Part shown: piece by piece, positions 1 through 9,499 of the stretch
Layout of the letters: each line of letters begins with the position of its first letter
Numbering within the stretch: position 1 is the first letter of the stretch
Assembly (NCBI GenBank): GCA_943842425.1
Contig: CALTBR010000002.1
Location: forward strand, 434,001 to 498,000
Direction of reading: 5' to 3'
Origin: UBA974 sp002292405
Lineage (GTDB): Bacteria; Bacteroidota; Bacteroidia; Flavobacteriales_D; Sanyastnellaceae
DNA: 64,000 nucleotides
Notes under the pieces: model-generated
The model's database searches: none
Told to the model about the DNA's origin: nothing
Seen by the model: the letters and a program-made list of their open reading frames with translations, nothing else
Translations under genes and position numbers: made by a program

Positions 1-139
1 AAAAGGAGAACCAATTGCCATGGCACATGTAAGAAGTAATTCGGATTATGAAATGCTTCAGAAAAGAGTATCAAAATCAGTAGTGATTGGTGAAACATCC
101 CTTGAAGCACCTCTTACGTATCAGATTCTAAGCGTTTAA
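1..139 (+). CDS. deoA: Thymidine/pyrimidine-nucleoside phosphorylase, C-terminal end (partial)
   Basis: The last 45 codons of a gene entering from the left edge, read from base 2 and ending in TAA at 137-139. The tail has a GEPIA turn followed by an alternating strand/helix and ends TYQILSV, which resembles the C-terminal domain of thymidine phosphorylases. That enzyme splits pyrimidine deoxynucleosides into base and deoxyribose-1-phosphate. The next gene, 12 bases on, is phosphopentomutase, which takes deoxyribose-1-phosphate, so the pair makes metabolic sense. Only the tail is visible, so the family call leans on context. Confidence 0.6.
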   Translation, partial: KGEPIAMAHVRSNSDYEMLQKRVSKSVVIGETSLEAPLTYQILSV

Positions 140-151
140 CTAGAATAATTA

Positions 152-1426
152 ATGGAGGTAAGAAGACCAAATCAAAAACAACGTGCCATCATTATTGTTC
201 TTGACTCCTTAGGGATAGGCTCCAGCAAAGATGCAGTTCACTATGGCGATGAAGGGGCTGACACATTAGGTCATATCGCAGAATTGTGCGCTGCTGGAAA
301 AGCAAATGGCAGTTGCCGATCCCAATCAGGACCGTTACACATTCCCAACTTAGCAAGATTAGGCCTCGCTGAAGCCGCAAAAGAAAGCAGAGGAAAACCC
401 CTACCACATTCTTGTAAATCAAATGTAATTGATGGCGTATTTGGCTATGCCCAAGAAATCTCATCTGGAAAGGATACACCATCAGGGCATTGGGAAATAT
501 GTGGCTTACCAGTCCTATTCGATTGGGGGGTGTTTCCTAACACGCCCAACTGTTTCCCCAAAAGCCTACTTGAAGAAATAATTTCAAAGGCAAACATTCC
601 TGGTTGCCTTGCCAATTGTCACGCTTCCGGAACAAAGGTTCTCGTAGATTTCGGTGAGGAACATATGAAAACAGGCAAGCCAATATTCTACACATCTTCT
701 GATTCTGTTTTTCAAATTGCAGCTCATGAAAAAACGTTTGGCTTAGAAAAACTATATGACTTGTGTGAAATTGTACGGAAAACAATTGACCCCCTGAATA
801 TTGGTAGAGTAATCGCAAGACCATTTCTAGGTGATTCCGCCTCAAATTTCTTCCGTACATCGAACCGTCTCGACCTTACGACCCCACCTCATGAGCCCAC
901 ATTACTCGATCATGTTTCCGAAGCAGGACTTCCAGTTATATCCATTGGTAAAATTAGCGACATCTTTGCTGGTAAAGGAATTTCTAAAAGCGTCAAAGCA
1001 CCAAACAACGATGAAATAATCAACCAAATCTTAGACCAAATGAAGGTTGTTCATGAGGGATTGATTTTCGCCAATCTTGTAGATTTTGACAGTAAATTTG
1101 GACATAGAAGAGATGTTTCTGGTTATGCAAATGCAATAGAAGAGTTTGATAAGAGACTTCCTGAAATTCTAAAACTCACAGGTGACAATGACTTACTACT
1201 TATAACAGCAGACCATGGCTGTGATCCAACTTGGAAGGGGACAGATCATACGAGAGAACATGTACCGGCACTTTTCTACTCTAAAAAAGTGTCTTCAAAA
1301 AACTTGGGATTTTTAACAACATTTGCTGATATGGGAGCTACAATATCTCATCATCTGAAAACACCGGCTCTTAAAAAAGGAGTTGTTTGCAACTTGTGGA
1401 GAAACAATACGAATATTTATCTTTAA
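152..1426 (+). CDS. deoB: Phosphopentomutase
   Basis: Interconverts (deoxy)ribose-1-phosphate and (deoxy)ribose-5-phosphate in nucleoside salvage; cytoplasmic. The 424-residue protein opens with the alkaline-phosphatase-superfamily metal motif (LDSLGIG, D18), has the nucleophile loop GKDTPSGHWE with T109 as the phosphorylated threonine, and the C-terminal metal cluster ADHGCDP followed by TDHTREHVP. It is slightly longer than common DeoB proteins (about 390-410). The ATG at 152 is chosen because no other Met lies between it and the first motif. It follows the deoA-like stop by 12 bases, so the two are probably one operon. Confidence 0.93.
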   Translation: MEVRRPNQKQRAIIIVLDSLGIGSSKDAVHYGDEGADTLGHIAELCAAGKANGSCRSQSGPLHIPNLARLGLAEAAKESRGKPLPHSCKSNVIDGVFGYAQEISSGKDTPSGHWEICGLPVLFDWGVFPNTPNCFPKSLLEEIISKANIPGCLANCHASGTKVLVDFGEEHMKTGKPIFYTSSDSVFQIAAHEKTFGLEKLYDLCEIVRKTIDPLNIGRVIARPFLGDSASNFFRTSNRLDLTTPPHEPTLLDHVSEAGLPVISIGKISDIFAGKGISKSVKAPNNDEIINQILDQMKVVHEGLIFANLVDFDSKFGHRRDVSGYANAIEEFDKRLPEILKLTGDNDLLLITADHGCDPTWKGTDHTREHVPALFYSKKVSSKNLGFLTTFADMGATISHHLKTPALKKGVVCNLWRNNTNIYL

Positions 1427-1612
1427 ACCCCAACTAAAAAACAGACGATATATACAATCAAATCTGTGATTTAAAAGAAGATTTTATCATGACATCAAGT
1501 CTAATTATACTGAAAACAAAGTAGTTGAAATTAGCATTTCACATTTTTTCACATCCATGAATAAAACCTTATATTTACCCCTTCTATTGAACTGCCTGTA
1601 ATACAACTGCGA

Positions 1613-4600
1613 ATGATTCGGTTTACCACATTTATTTTTGCCATTTTGCTTTTCGCAAGCACTGGTCTTGCCCAAGTCGGCTCTGGCACATTGAAAGGAA
1701 AAATCAGTGATTTCGACACTGGAGAACCTTTACCCTTTGCTAGTGTCGTACTATTTCTCAACGGGAACCAGGTTGCTGGTACAAACACAAATTTTGATGG
1801 TGAATACACCATAAAGCCTATTTCTCCAGGTACCTATGAGGTGCTTTTAAGTTTCGTTGGGTACCAGCCTAAGAAAATCACAGGAGTCAAAATCAATGCT
1901 AACAAAATACATTTTGTCAATGCCGAAATCTCTGCTGGAGTTATGGTACAAGAAGCTGAGGTAGTTGAATATGCTGTTCCTCTAATCGATAAAGATGGTG
2001 GTGCTTCAGGTGGTACTGTGAGTAGAGAAGATATTGATAAACTACCTGGTCGTTCAGCTACTTCAATAGCGACAACTGTTGCTGGGGCTAGTACTGCGGG
2101 AACTGGTGGTGGTATCTCAATCCGTGGAGCACGAAGTTCTTCTACTTGGATATACATCGATGGAATTAAAGTGCGCGGATCATCAGCTCTTCCAAAATCT
2201 GCCATTGAAGAAGTACAGGTTGTGACAGGAGGAATACCTGCGAATATAGGAGATGCTACCGGTGGTGTTATCAATATCTCACTTCGTTCTTCAAGCCGCA
2301 ATTGGTTTGGTGGCGGAGAGGTTATCACATCAGGGGTTCCAATGGGGGAAACCGCTATTGGTTTAGATAAATTTGGTTACAACCTCGCTGAGGGAGTTGC
2401 TTCTGGTCCAATTCTTTTCCGAAAGGATGAGAACGGTGAAAAGACAGATCCTCTATTGGGTCTATTTTTAGCTGGTAACATCACATATCAAAAGGATCCA
2501 CGTCCAACATTCGGCGGAGTTTACAGAATTACAGATGCAGCTCGTGACTCACTTATCGCAAATCCTCTAAGACAGAACGTGAGCGCTTCAGGAGTAATAA
2601 ATGGGGCGCTTTATAATGCTGACTTCTTGTCGGGAGATGATTTCACGAAAGTTGACACTCGAATGAATGTCGGAACAACAAGTGCGAACATTGTAGCTAA
2701 ATTTGACATTAACACAAATGAAACAACTACATTAACATTTGGAGGAACTGCTTCAGGAGGGCGCAGTAACAACTTTAGTTACTCAGGATCTCTAATGAAT
2801 TGGGACAACAATGCTCTCAGCACTAGCTACGATTGGAGGGCATATGCTAAGTTCAGCCAACGTTTCGTTAACGAGCAAGGTGAAAACGCAAGCAACCTAA
2901 ATAATGTTTTCTACCAGATAATGGTTGATTACAGCCAAAGCTATTTTAATTCACAGGATGCAAACCACCGTGACGACTTCTTTAAATATGGTCACGTAGG
3001 AACGTTTAATGTGTACAATAGAAATTCTTACGATTATAATCCAATAACAGGTAGATTCGTTCACAACGGTTGGGAAGACACTCTCGTAACATTCGAGGCT
3101 TCTCAATTCAATCCGGAACTTTCTGCTATAAACAATCAATATTTCTCGCTTTTTGAACAAAAGCCATATAACCCATTTGAAGACGGGCCTTACGAAAGTC
3201 TTTTAGAAGTGCAAAATGGAAATGCTTTGTTAAATGGTCAAGATCCGGCAGAAACCTATAACTTATATAGCTATTTAGGCACTCAAAGTGGTTCATACTA
3301 TACCTCTAACAATACTCAATTCCGTGTAAGCGCTGCTGGTTCTGCTGATATTGGCGACCACGCTCTTCAGATGGGATTTGAGTACGAGCAACGGAAAGAT
3401 GCTTTTTTCTCTTTAGCTCCAACAGGACTTTGGACCCTTGGCCGCTTACTTACTAACTCACATATCAAGGAGTTAAATTTTAATGATTCTACGATCACGA
3501 ACATAGGAACCGAATACTACGTTACTTATGGAAGGTTGATTGGTGACAATCAATTTCTATTCGACAGAAACCTTAGACGCGCTTTAGAACTTAATCCATT
3601 TGGCAACGATCTCATCAATATTGACGGAATTGATCCTGACTTCTTCACGCTAGATATGTTTGGAGCGGACGACCTACTTAATCAGGGAAGTAACCTCGTA
3701 AATTACTCTGGGTATGATCCATACGGGAATAAACTTTCTGGAAGACCTACCATTGAAGACTTCTTTAATGATACAAATGAAGAAGGATTCAATACAAGGC
3801 CTATCGGAGCCTATGAACCTATATATATCTCAGGATATATTATGGATAAATTCACATTTGATGATATCATCTTCAATTTAGGTGTACGTATTGATCGATT
3901 TGACGCTAACCAAAAAGTGCTAAAAGATCCCTATGTTATCGCAGATGCATATACTCTGGGTGATGTAGCAAGTGAATTAATTGCAAGTGAAATAGATGGT
4001 GAAGTTATCATTCCTTCAAACATCCAAGATGACTTCATTGTTTATGTTGATGATTTAGAGAACCCTAATGCTATTGTTGGTTACCGTGATGGAGATACTT
4101 GGTATAATTCAGTAGGAACTGAAATTACTGATCCAGACATTCTCGCTGTAAATGAGCCATATCCTGCACCTTGGCTAGTTGAAGGTCCTGAAGCAGAGTT
4201 AAATGGAAGCGCTTTTAAAGATTTCGTTCCTGCGGTAAACATTATGCCGCGTATTTCATTCTCATTTAACATCTCAGATGAAGCTGTTTTCTTTGCTCAT
4301 TATGATGTACTAACACAGAGACCTACTTCAAATAACCGTTTTTCACCTATTGATTACTTATTTATTGAAAGCCGCAATGAGTTGATTTCAAATCCAGATT
4401 TAAAGCCGGAAAAGACGATTGATTACGAATTGGGGTTCCAGCAAGTACTTTCAAAGACTTCTAGTCTTAAAATTTCTGCATACTATAAGGAAATGCGTGA
4501 TATGATTCAGGTGAGAAATTTCACTGGAGCATATCCACGTCCATATAGAGCATTTGGAAATCTTGACTTCGGTACAGTGAAAGGATTCACAATGGGTTAT

Positions 4601-5302
4601 GATATGCGTCGTACTGGTAACGTTAGAATTAATGCTAACTATACGTTGCAATTCGCTGATGGAACTGGATCAACCACAGAGACAGCACTCGCCCTCATTA
4701 ATGCTGGACTTCCAAATCTGAGATCTATAAATCCACTTACTTATGACCAACGTCATAGAATTGTTACCAACATAGATTACAGGTATGGTGCTGGTGAAAA
4801 CTATAACGGTCCAATTGCTTTCATAGGTGGAAAAGAAAGACAGCTATTCTCTGAAATGGGATTCAATCTAATTGCAAACCTCGGATCTGGAACACCATAC
4901 ACGGCGTCAACAATTGCAACACCAATAACAGGTGAAATAAGCCCCTCAACTGAAGGCTCTATTAACGGTTCCCGCCTTCCGTGGCAGTTCAATATGGACA
5001 TGAATATCGATAAGAACTTTACGTTAAACTTTGGAGGAGAAGGAGAAGCTGCAAAATCCGTTAACCTTAATGTTTATTTGTGGATAGGTAACATATTGAA
5101 CTCTCAAAATATCAATTCTGTGTACAGATTTACAGGTGTGAGTAATGACGATGGATATCTTGCTGCTGCTCAATACCAACCTTTAATTCAGAGCCAAACG
5201 AATCCAGACTCTTTTAGAAACTACTACCAGATGTATACAAATAACCCTTTTAACTTAGGTGTTCCGCGTACAATTCGTTTAGGTGTGAAATTTGACTTTT
5301 AA
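1613..5302 (+). CDS. TonB-dependent outer-membrane receptor with carboxypeptidase-regulatory-like domain
   Basis: A 1229-residue outer-membrane receptor. Residues 1-20 are a signal peptide; about 26-107 form a CarboxypepD_reg-like beta-sandwich (TLKGKISD, FDGEYTI, VGYQPKK); about 115-235 form the plug (SIRGARSS, YIDGIKV, VVTGGIPA, GGVINI); the rest is a long barrel ending in the aromatic GVKFDF typical of Omp85/TonB barrels. Its stop overlaps an in-frame ATG of the next gene (TAATG at 5300-5304), and a PorV/PorQ-like gene follows that, so the three are probably one transcription unit. The substrate cannot be told from sequence. Adjacent secreted protein A may be its surface partner (inference). 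Confidence 0.9.
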   Translation: MIRFTTFIFAILLFASTGLAQVGSGTLKGKISDFDTGEPLPFASVVLFLNGNQVAGTNTNFDGEYTIKPISPGTYEVLLSFVGYQPKKITGVKINANKIHFVNAEISAGVMVQEAEVVEYAVPLIDKDGGASGGTVSREDIDKLPGRSATSIATTVAGASTAGTGGGISIRGARSSSTWIYIDGIKVRGSSALPKSAIEEVQVVTGGIPANIGDATGGVINISLRSSSRNWFGGGEVITSGVPMGETAIGLDKFGYNLAEGVASGPILFRKDENGEKTDPLLGLFLAGNITYQKDPRPTFGGVYRITDAARDSLIANPLRQNVSASGVINGALYNADFLSGDDFTKVDTRMNVGTTSANIVAKFDINTNETTTLTFGGTASGGRSNNFSYSGSLMNWDNNALSTSYDWRAYAKFSQRFVNEQGENASNLNNVFYQIMVDYSQSYFNSQDANHRDDFFKYGHVGTFNVYNRNSYDYNPITGRFVHNGWEDTLVTFEASQFNPELSAINNQYFSLFEQKPYNPFEDGPYESLLEVQNGNALLNGQDPAETYNLYSYLGTQSGSYYTSNNTQFRVSAAGSADIGDHALQMGFEYEQRKDAFFSLAPTGLWTLGRLLTNSHIKELNFNDSTITNIGTEYYVTYGRLIGDNQFLFDRNLRRALELNPFGNDLINIDGIDPDFFTLDMFGADDLLNQGSNLVNYSGYDPYGNKLSGRPTIEDFFNDTNEEGFNTRPIGAYEPIYISGYIMDKFTFDDIIFNLGVRIDRFDANQKVLKDPYVIADAYTLGDVASELIASEIDGEVIIPSNIQDDFIVYVDDLENPNAIVGYRDGDTWYNSVGTEITDPDILAVNEPYPAPWLVEGPEAELNGSAFKDFVPAVNIMPRISFSFNISDEAVFFAHYDVLTQRPTSNNRFSPIDYLFIESRNELISNPDLKPEKTIDYELGFQQVLSKTSSLKISAYYKEMRDMIQVRNFTGAYPRPYRAFGNLDFGTVKGFTMGYDMRRTGNVRINANYTLQFADGTGSTTETALALINAGLPNLRSINPLTYDQRHRIVTNIDYRYGAGENYNGPIAFIGGKERQLFSEMGFNLIANLGSGTPYTASTIATPITGEISPSTEGSINGSRLPWQFNMDMNIDKNFTLNFGGEGEAAKSVNLNVYLWIGNILNSQNINSVYRFTGVSNDDGYLAAAQYQPLIQSQTNPDSFRNYYQMYTNNPFNLGVPRTIRLGVKFDF

Positions 5303-5322
5303 TGTTGCATAGTAATAAAATT

Positions 5323-8300
5323 ATGAAACGTATTCTTTCCATATTCGCTGTTGTACTAATAGCACAACCATTATTTGCATATAAATATGTAGGGAATGGT
5401 GGCCCAGGAGCTACAGACAACTCTAACAATAACGGTTCTGTTGTTCAACCACAATTACGTTCAGCTGCTTGTGCTCCAGCTACCGCGCTCAGAAATATTG
5501 AGTGGAACAACGTAAGAGCGCTTATTGAAACCGGTGGATCACTTTGGCAAGATCGAGCAACGTCTTCAGCTTCTTATGAAGTGCCTAAAGGTGGAGGTGT
5601 GAGTTCTTTATACGCTGGAGCTCTTTGGATGGGTGGGATTTCACCAGATCAACAATTAAAATTAGCTGCCCTTACATTTCGGAACAGAGGTAATGATTAC
5701 TGGACAGGGCCTTTAACGATAGATGGATCTGCAGAAATTGATGCTTCTACGTGCCAACAATACGATGATTTCTTCGTTTCAACTAGATCTGACGCTCAAC
5801 TTCATAGATCGTACTTTGATGCACTAAAAACTGGAACATCTGATGAAGAATTCCCTGATGGATACTCCATTCCTTCCTATTTCTTCGATTATCCAGCTCA
5901 CGGTAACACAGCGCTTAATCAAGATTTCTATCTTGCTCCTTTCAAGGATTATGATGGGAATGGATTCTATGATCCTTCACAAGGTGATTATCCTTGGTAT
6001 GATTTTGTATCTGAGATAGATTGTGGGAGACGTTTAAGGGAAGATATCGTACCTCTTTATGGAGACCGAAATTTCTATTGGATATTTAACGATAAAGGAA
6101 ATGTTCACTCTGAGTCGCAAGGTGAACCTATCGGTATGGAAATTCGCTCTCAAACATTCCAGTTTTCAACGAATGACGAGGTGAACAATATGACATTCCA
6201 TAATTATGTTCTTATTAACCAAGGCACACAGACTTTAGGGGATACATACTTTGGAGTTTGGGTTGATGCAGATGTGGGAACTGCTACTGACGATTACGTG
6301 GGTTGTGATGTACAAAGAGGTCTTGGATACGCTTATAATGGTGACGCTTACGATGAGACTTCATCTAGTTCTGCTGGTTATCTGGAAAATCCTCCTGCTG
6401 TTGGTATCGATTTCTTCGAAGGTCCATATCAGGATGCCGATGAAATTGACAACCCACTAACTACGAACTTCTCTGACGCTGTTGATTCATTAGGGATTCC
6501 TTATGAAGGAATTGGTATAGGATATGGAGATGGAGTGATCGATAATGAAAGATTTGGAATGCGCCGCTTTGTTTACTACAATAACAGCGGGAGTAATTTA
6601 AATGGAGAGCCTTCAACACCTCTTCATTACTACAACTATATGAATGGTATTTGGCTAAATGGCCAAACAATGTCACCGGGGGGTGATGGGACAACTCAAT
6701 CTGACATCCAAGCTCAATATATGTTCCCTGGAGACACGGACCCATATAACTGGGGTACTCAAGGTGTTGATATCGACTATTGGTCCGAAGTAGGTGAAGG
6801 AAATCCTCCGGCTGACCGTAGGTTTATTCAATCTGCAGGACCGTTTACCCTTGAGCCAGGTGATTACAACAATATTACAATGGGTGTTGTTTGGGCTAGA
6901 GGAACCAATGGAGATCCAGAACAAAGTGTAAGCTTGATGAGACAGGCTGATGATAAAGCACAAGCCTTATTTGACAACTGTTTCGAAATCGTGAGCGGCC
7001 CTGACGCGCCTGATGTTGCAATCCAAGAATTGGAGAATGAGTTGATTCTTTACCTTTCTAATGAAAACTCCCTTTCAAACAACTTCCACGAAGAATATGT
7101 ACAATTCGATCCAGGTATTCCAAAATTGAATATTGATGGAGAAGAGTACGATAGTCTTACACGATCATACACATTCCAAGGATACCAAATCTATCAACTT
7201 GCAGACAACACTGTTTCTGCAGCAGATCTTGCCAATGTGGAAATGGCTCGATTAATCTACCAATGTGATGTTGCCGATGACATCGATGTAATCTTCAACT
7301 ACGAAGAGGATGAAATTATCCCTGTTCCTGTTCCAAATTTAATGGTTAACGGAGAAAACGAAGGGATTTCTCACAGTTTTAGAGTGACTACAGATGTTTT
7401 TGCACAAGGTGACAATAAGCTGGTAAACTACCGTACTTACTACTTTATGGCCCTTGCATACGGATATAATATGTACGCGCCATACGACTCGGGAGCCGGT
7501 ACCGGCCAAGACTTACCCTACAAAGCTTCACGTAAAGGAGCGATAGGTTCTATCCGTGTTTACTCAGGCACCCCTCACCTCCCTTCACCTGAATCAGGTG
7601 GTACGATCCAAAACTCTTCTTACGGAGACGGTGTGATCGTGACTCGTTTAGAGGGTAAGGGAAATGGTGATAACATTATCGAGCTTTCTTCAGACAGTGA
7701 GACGGCTATATTAGAGAGTCCTAACGGTAGAGTATCTCAGCTGACTTACACAGGCGATGGCTCTCCGGTAAACATACGAGTTGTAGATCCACTCCGTGTT
7801 CCTGATGCCAATTTCGAGTTACAAGTTAATTCTAGTGATTCAGATCTTGAGGATGCTGATGAGTCGTACTGGATTTTAACGAACCGTACGCTTTTAGATG
7901 CTACGGGAGATTCTACAAAAGCGATCCGCAACTCTACTAAAGCTTTAAACATCCTCAACGAGGAACTGTTACTTGATTGGGGTTTGAGTATTACTCTTCA
8001 CCAGTATCAGTATCCCAATGGAGGTTCTTTCTCGGATCCATTAGAGTCTTCTATTACTTTTGACAACCCATCTGCTCCTTGGCTGCAAGGTGTTCCTGAT
8101 AAAGAAGGATTTGACCTTCTAAACTGGATACGTGCTGGAACTCAGGAGGGTGATGATGAATTAGAGGAAGAGATTGTATTTAACGACATCAAAGCTGGTA
8201 ATCCGCTTGATGAGGATGAGAAATATGAGGGTGTACTTGGAGGCACATGGGCTCCTTATTGTCTTGTGAGTTTCACCGATGATGTTACCCTTGTAACAGG

Positions 8301-9498
8301 AGAGACTATTCAGATTCCGAATATAGCCCCTACAGTTAAAGGACTTGAGGGTGATCTAAGTCCTTTCTCAGGCATTAATGGATTGAATAATGTGGATGTC
8401 GTGTTGACGAGTGATAAGCTCCTTTGGACGCGTTGTCCTGTACTTGAGATGCAGCCCGTAGAGGCATTGGCCCAAAAGGCTTACGATGGAGATGATCCCG
8501 AAAAGATGCGCTTACGACGCCACCCATCGGTGGATAAGAAAGGCCGCAAACCGAGTGATGTAGGATATAATGCTTCGGAGGCTAACCCTAACGGTGCTCA
8601 GCCTGTAGGAATGAGTTGGTTCCCGGGATATGCGATCGATGTGGGTACTGGAGAGCGTCTAAACATGGCCTTCGGAGAGGATTCATGGTTGGGAGCAGAT
8701 AACGGAAACGATATGATCTTCAACCCTTCTAGCCGTATTTACAGCGGATCGGGAAACCAAGGTGGATTTATCCAAAGTGGAGTCTACGCAGGTGGGCAAC
8801 ACTGGATTTACGTCTTTAAAAACTCTCAGTTCGAGGAAGGTTCATCCAACCGTATGCCTACATACGATAAAGGAAACTATATGTATGAAAATTTAGAGGC
8901 AGCACCTTCTACTACTACAGTGAGAAGAGTCTTTAGAGCCTGTACATGGGTTGGGTCTTCTCTTTCTAATGACGATTTCCCTATGCTTTCAGTAGAAGAT
9001 GGTCTCATCCCGAATGATGTGCGCATCAAGCTTCGTGTCTCAAAGTCTTACGAAAAGTACTCTCCACTTGTGGCTGATGTAGATGAGACTGATCAAGCGG
9101 AGAACAACTGGAACCCTCTTTACACCTTCTCAACGAAGTCTGTGGCGACGACTACTACAGACGACAGTACGTTAACGAGCATACTGGATTTGATTGGCAT
9201 TGTTCCGAACCCTTACTACGCTTACAGTAAGTACGAAACTAGCAAGCTCGATAACAGGGTGAAGATTACGAATTTACCTGAAGAATGTACGATTCGTATT
9301 TACAACCTCAGCGGAACACTCGTGAGACAGTATAACAAAGCAGACCCTCTCACATTCCAGGACTGGGATCTGAAAAACAATAAGAACGTGCCTATCGCAG
9401 GTGGTGTTTATATAATTCACATAGACGTACCAGATATAGGCCAAAAAGTCCTAAAATGGTTTGGAGTAATGCGTCCTGTTGACCTTGATAATTTCTGA
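5323..9498 (+). CDS. Giant secreted protein A with type IX-like C-terminal domain (unknown function)
   Basis: A 1391-residue exported protein. I start at the ATG at 5323 because MKRILSIFAVV...PLFA is a clean signal peptide; an ATG at 5302 overlapping the receptor stop would add seven residues. The mature N-terminus carries a conserved block (ACAPATALR, EWNNVRALIE) shared with protein B at 45079-49287. Residues 209-217 (DYDGNGFYD) look like a dockerin/EF-hand-type calcium loop. About 1290-1391 resembles a T9SS type A sorting domain (VPNPYYAYS, RIYNLSGTLVR, GGVYIIHIDV, KWFGVMRP). From residue about 725 to the last few codons it is virtually identical to protein B. No enzymatic motif seen; role unknown, perhaps a surface partner of the upstream TonB receptor. 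Confidence 0.8.
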   Translation: MKRILSIFAVVLIAQPLFAYKYVGNGGPGATDNSNNNGSVVQPQLRSAACAPATALRNIEWNNVRALIETGGSLWQDRATSSASYEVPKGGGVSSLYAGALWMGGISPDQQLKLAALTFRNRGNDYWTGPLTIDGSAEIDASTCQQYDDFFVSTRSDAQLHRSYFDALKTGTSDEEFPDGYSIPSYFFDYPAHGNTALNQDFYLAPFKDYDGNGFYDPSQGDYPWYDFVSEIDCGRRLREDIVPLYGDRNFYWIFNDKGNVHSESQGEPIGMEIRSQTFQFSTNDEVNNMTFHNYVLINQGTQTLGDTYFGVWVDADVGTATDDYVGCDVQRGLGYAYNGDAYDETSSSSAGYLENPPAVGIDFFEGPYQDADEIDNPLTTNFSDAVDSLGIPYEGIGIGYGDGVIDNERFGMRRFVYYNNSGSNLNGEPSTPLHYYNYMNGIWLNGQTMSPGGDGTTQSDIQAQYMFPGDTDPYNWGTQGVDIDYWSEVGEGNPPADRRFIQSAGPFTLEPGDYNNITMGVVWARGTNGDPEQSVSLMRQADDKAQALFDNCFEIVSGPDAPDVAIQELENELILYLSNENSLSNNFHEEYVQFDPGIPKLNIDGEEYDSLTRSYTFQGYQIYQLADNTVSAADLANVEMARLIYQCDVADDIDVIFNYEEDEIIPVPVPNLMVNGENEGISHSFRVTTDVFAQGDNKLVNYRTYYFMALAYGYNMYAPYDSGAGTGQDLPYKASRKGAIGSIRVYSGTPHLPSPESGGTIQNSSYGDGVIVTRLEGKGNGDNIIELSSDSETAILESPNGRVSQLTYTGDGSPVNIRVVDPLRVPDANFELQVNSSDSDLEDADESYWILTNRTLLDATGDSTKAIRNSTKALNILNEELLLDWGLSITLHQYQYPNGGSFSDPLESSITFDNPSAPWLQGVPDKEGFDLLNWIRAGTQEGDDELEEEIVFNDIKAGNPLDEDEKYEGVLGGTWAPYCLVSFTDDVTLVTGETIQIPNIAPTVKGLEGDLSPFSGINGLNNVDVVLTSDKLLWTRCPVLEMQPVEALAQKAYDGDDPEKMRLRRHPSVDKKGRKPSDVGYNASEANPNGAQPVGMSWFPGYAIDVGTGERLNMAFGEDSWLGADNGNDMIFNPSSRIYSGSGNQGGFIQSGVYAGGQHWIYVFKNSQFEEGSSNRMPTYDKGNYMYENLEAAPSTTTVRRVFRACTWVGSSLSNDDFPMLSVEDGLIPNDVRIKLRVSKSYEKYSPLVADVDETDQAENNWNPLYTFSTKSVATTTTDDSTLTSILDLIGIVPNPYYAYSKYETSKLDNRVKITNLPEECTIRIYNLSGTLVRQYNKADPLTFQDWDLKNNKNVPIAGGVYIIHIDVPDIGQKVLKWFGVMRPVDLDNF
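7496..9476 (+). repeat. Long inverted repeat, left copy (3' half of gene A)
   Basis: This 1981-bp segment is the reverse complement of 45101-47081. The copies have equal length and positions pair as x + y = 54577. Comparing them line by line I find no gap and one mismatch: C at 9312 against T in the sense strand of the other copy (45265), both giving serine. Identity stops abruptly at CCGGTACCGG on the 5' side and at GCGTCC, seven codons before the stop, on the 3' side. There is no transposase, terminal repeat or target duplication at either edge. The likeliest cause is gene conversion between paralogues. Confidence 0.95.
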
Positions 9499-9499
9499 T

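Noticed and set aside
1427..1612. Possible promoter or RNA element ahead of the TonB receptor gene
   Set aside because: The gap is AT-rich with a TATATTTA near 1571 but lacks a paired -33 element or a stable hairpin, so nothing can be supported.
1834..2328. A 164-codon antisense open frame inside the TonB receptor gene
   Set aside because: It lies wholly inside the plug-coding region of a clear receptor and is Pro/Ser-rich shadow sequence.
7746..7958. A 70-codon open frame antisense to gene A, with an identical copy at 46619-46831 antisense to gene B
   Set aside because: It is present twice only because the surrounding 1981 bp is duplicated. It has no plausible start signal and reads as a Ser-rich shadow of the coding strand.
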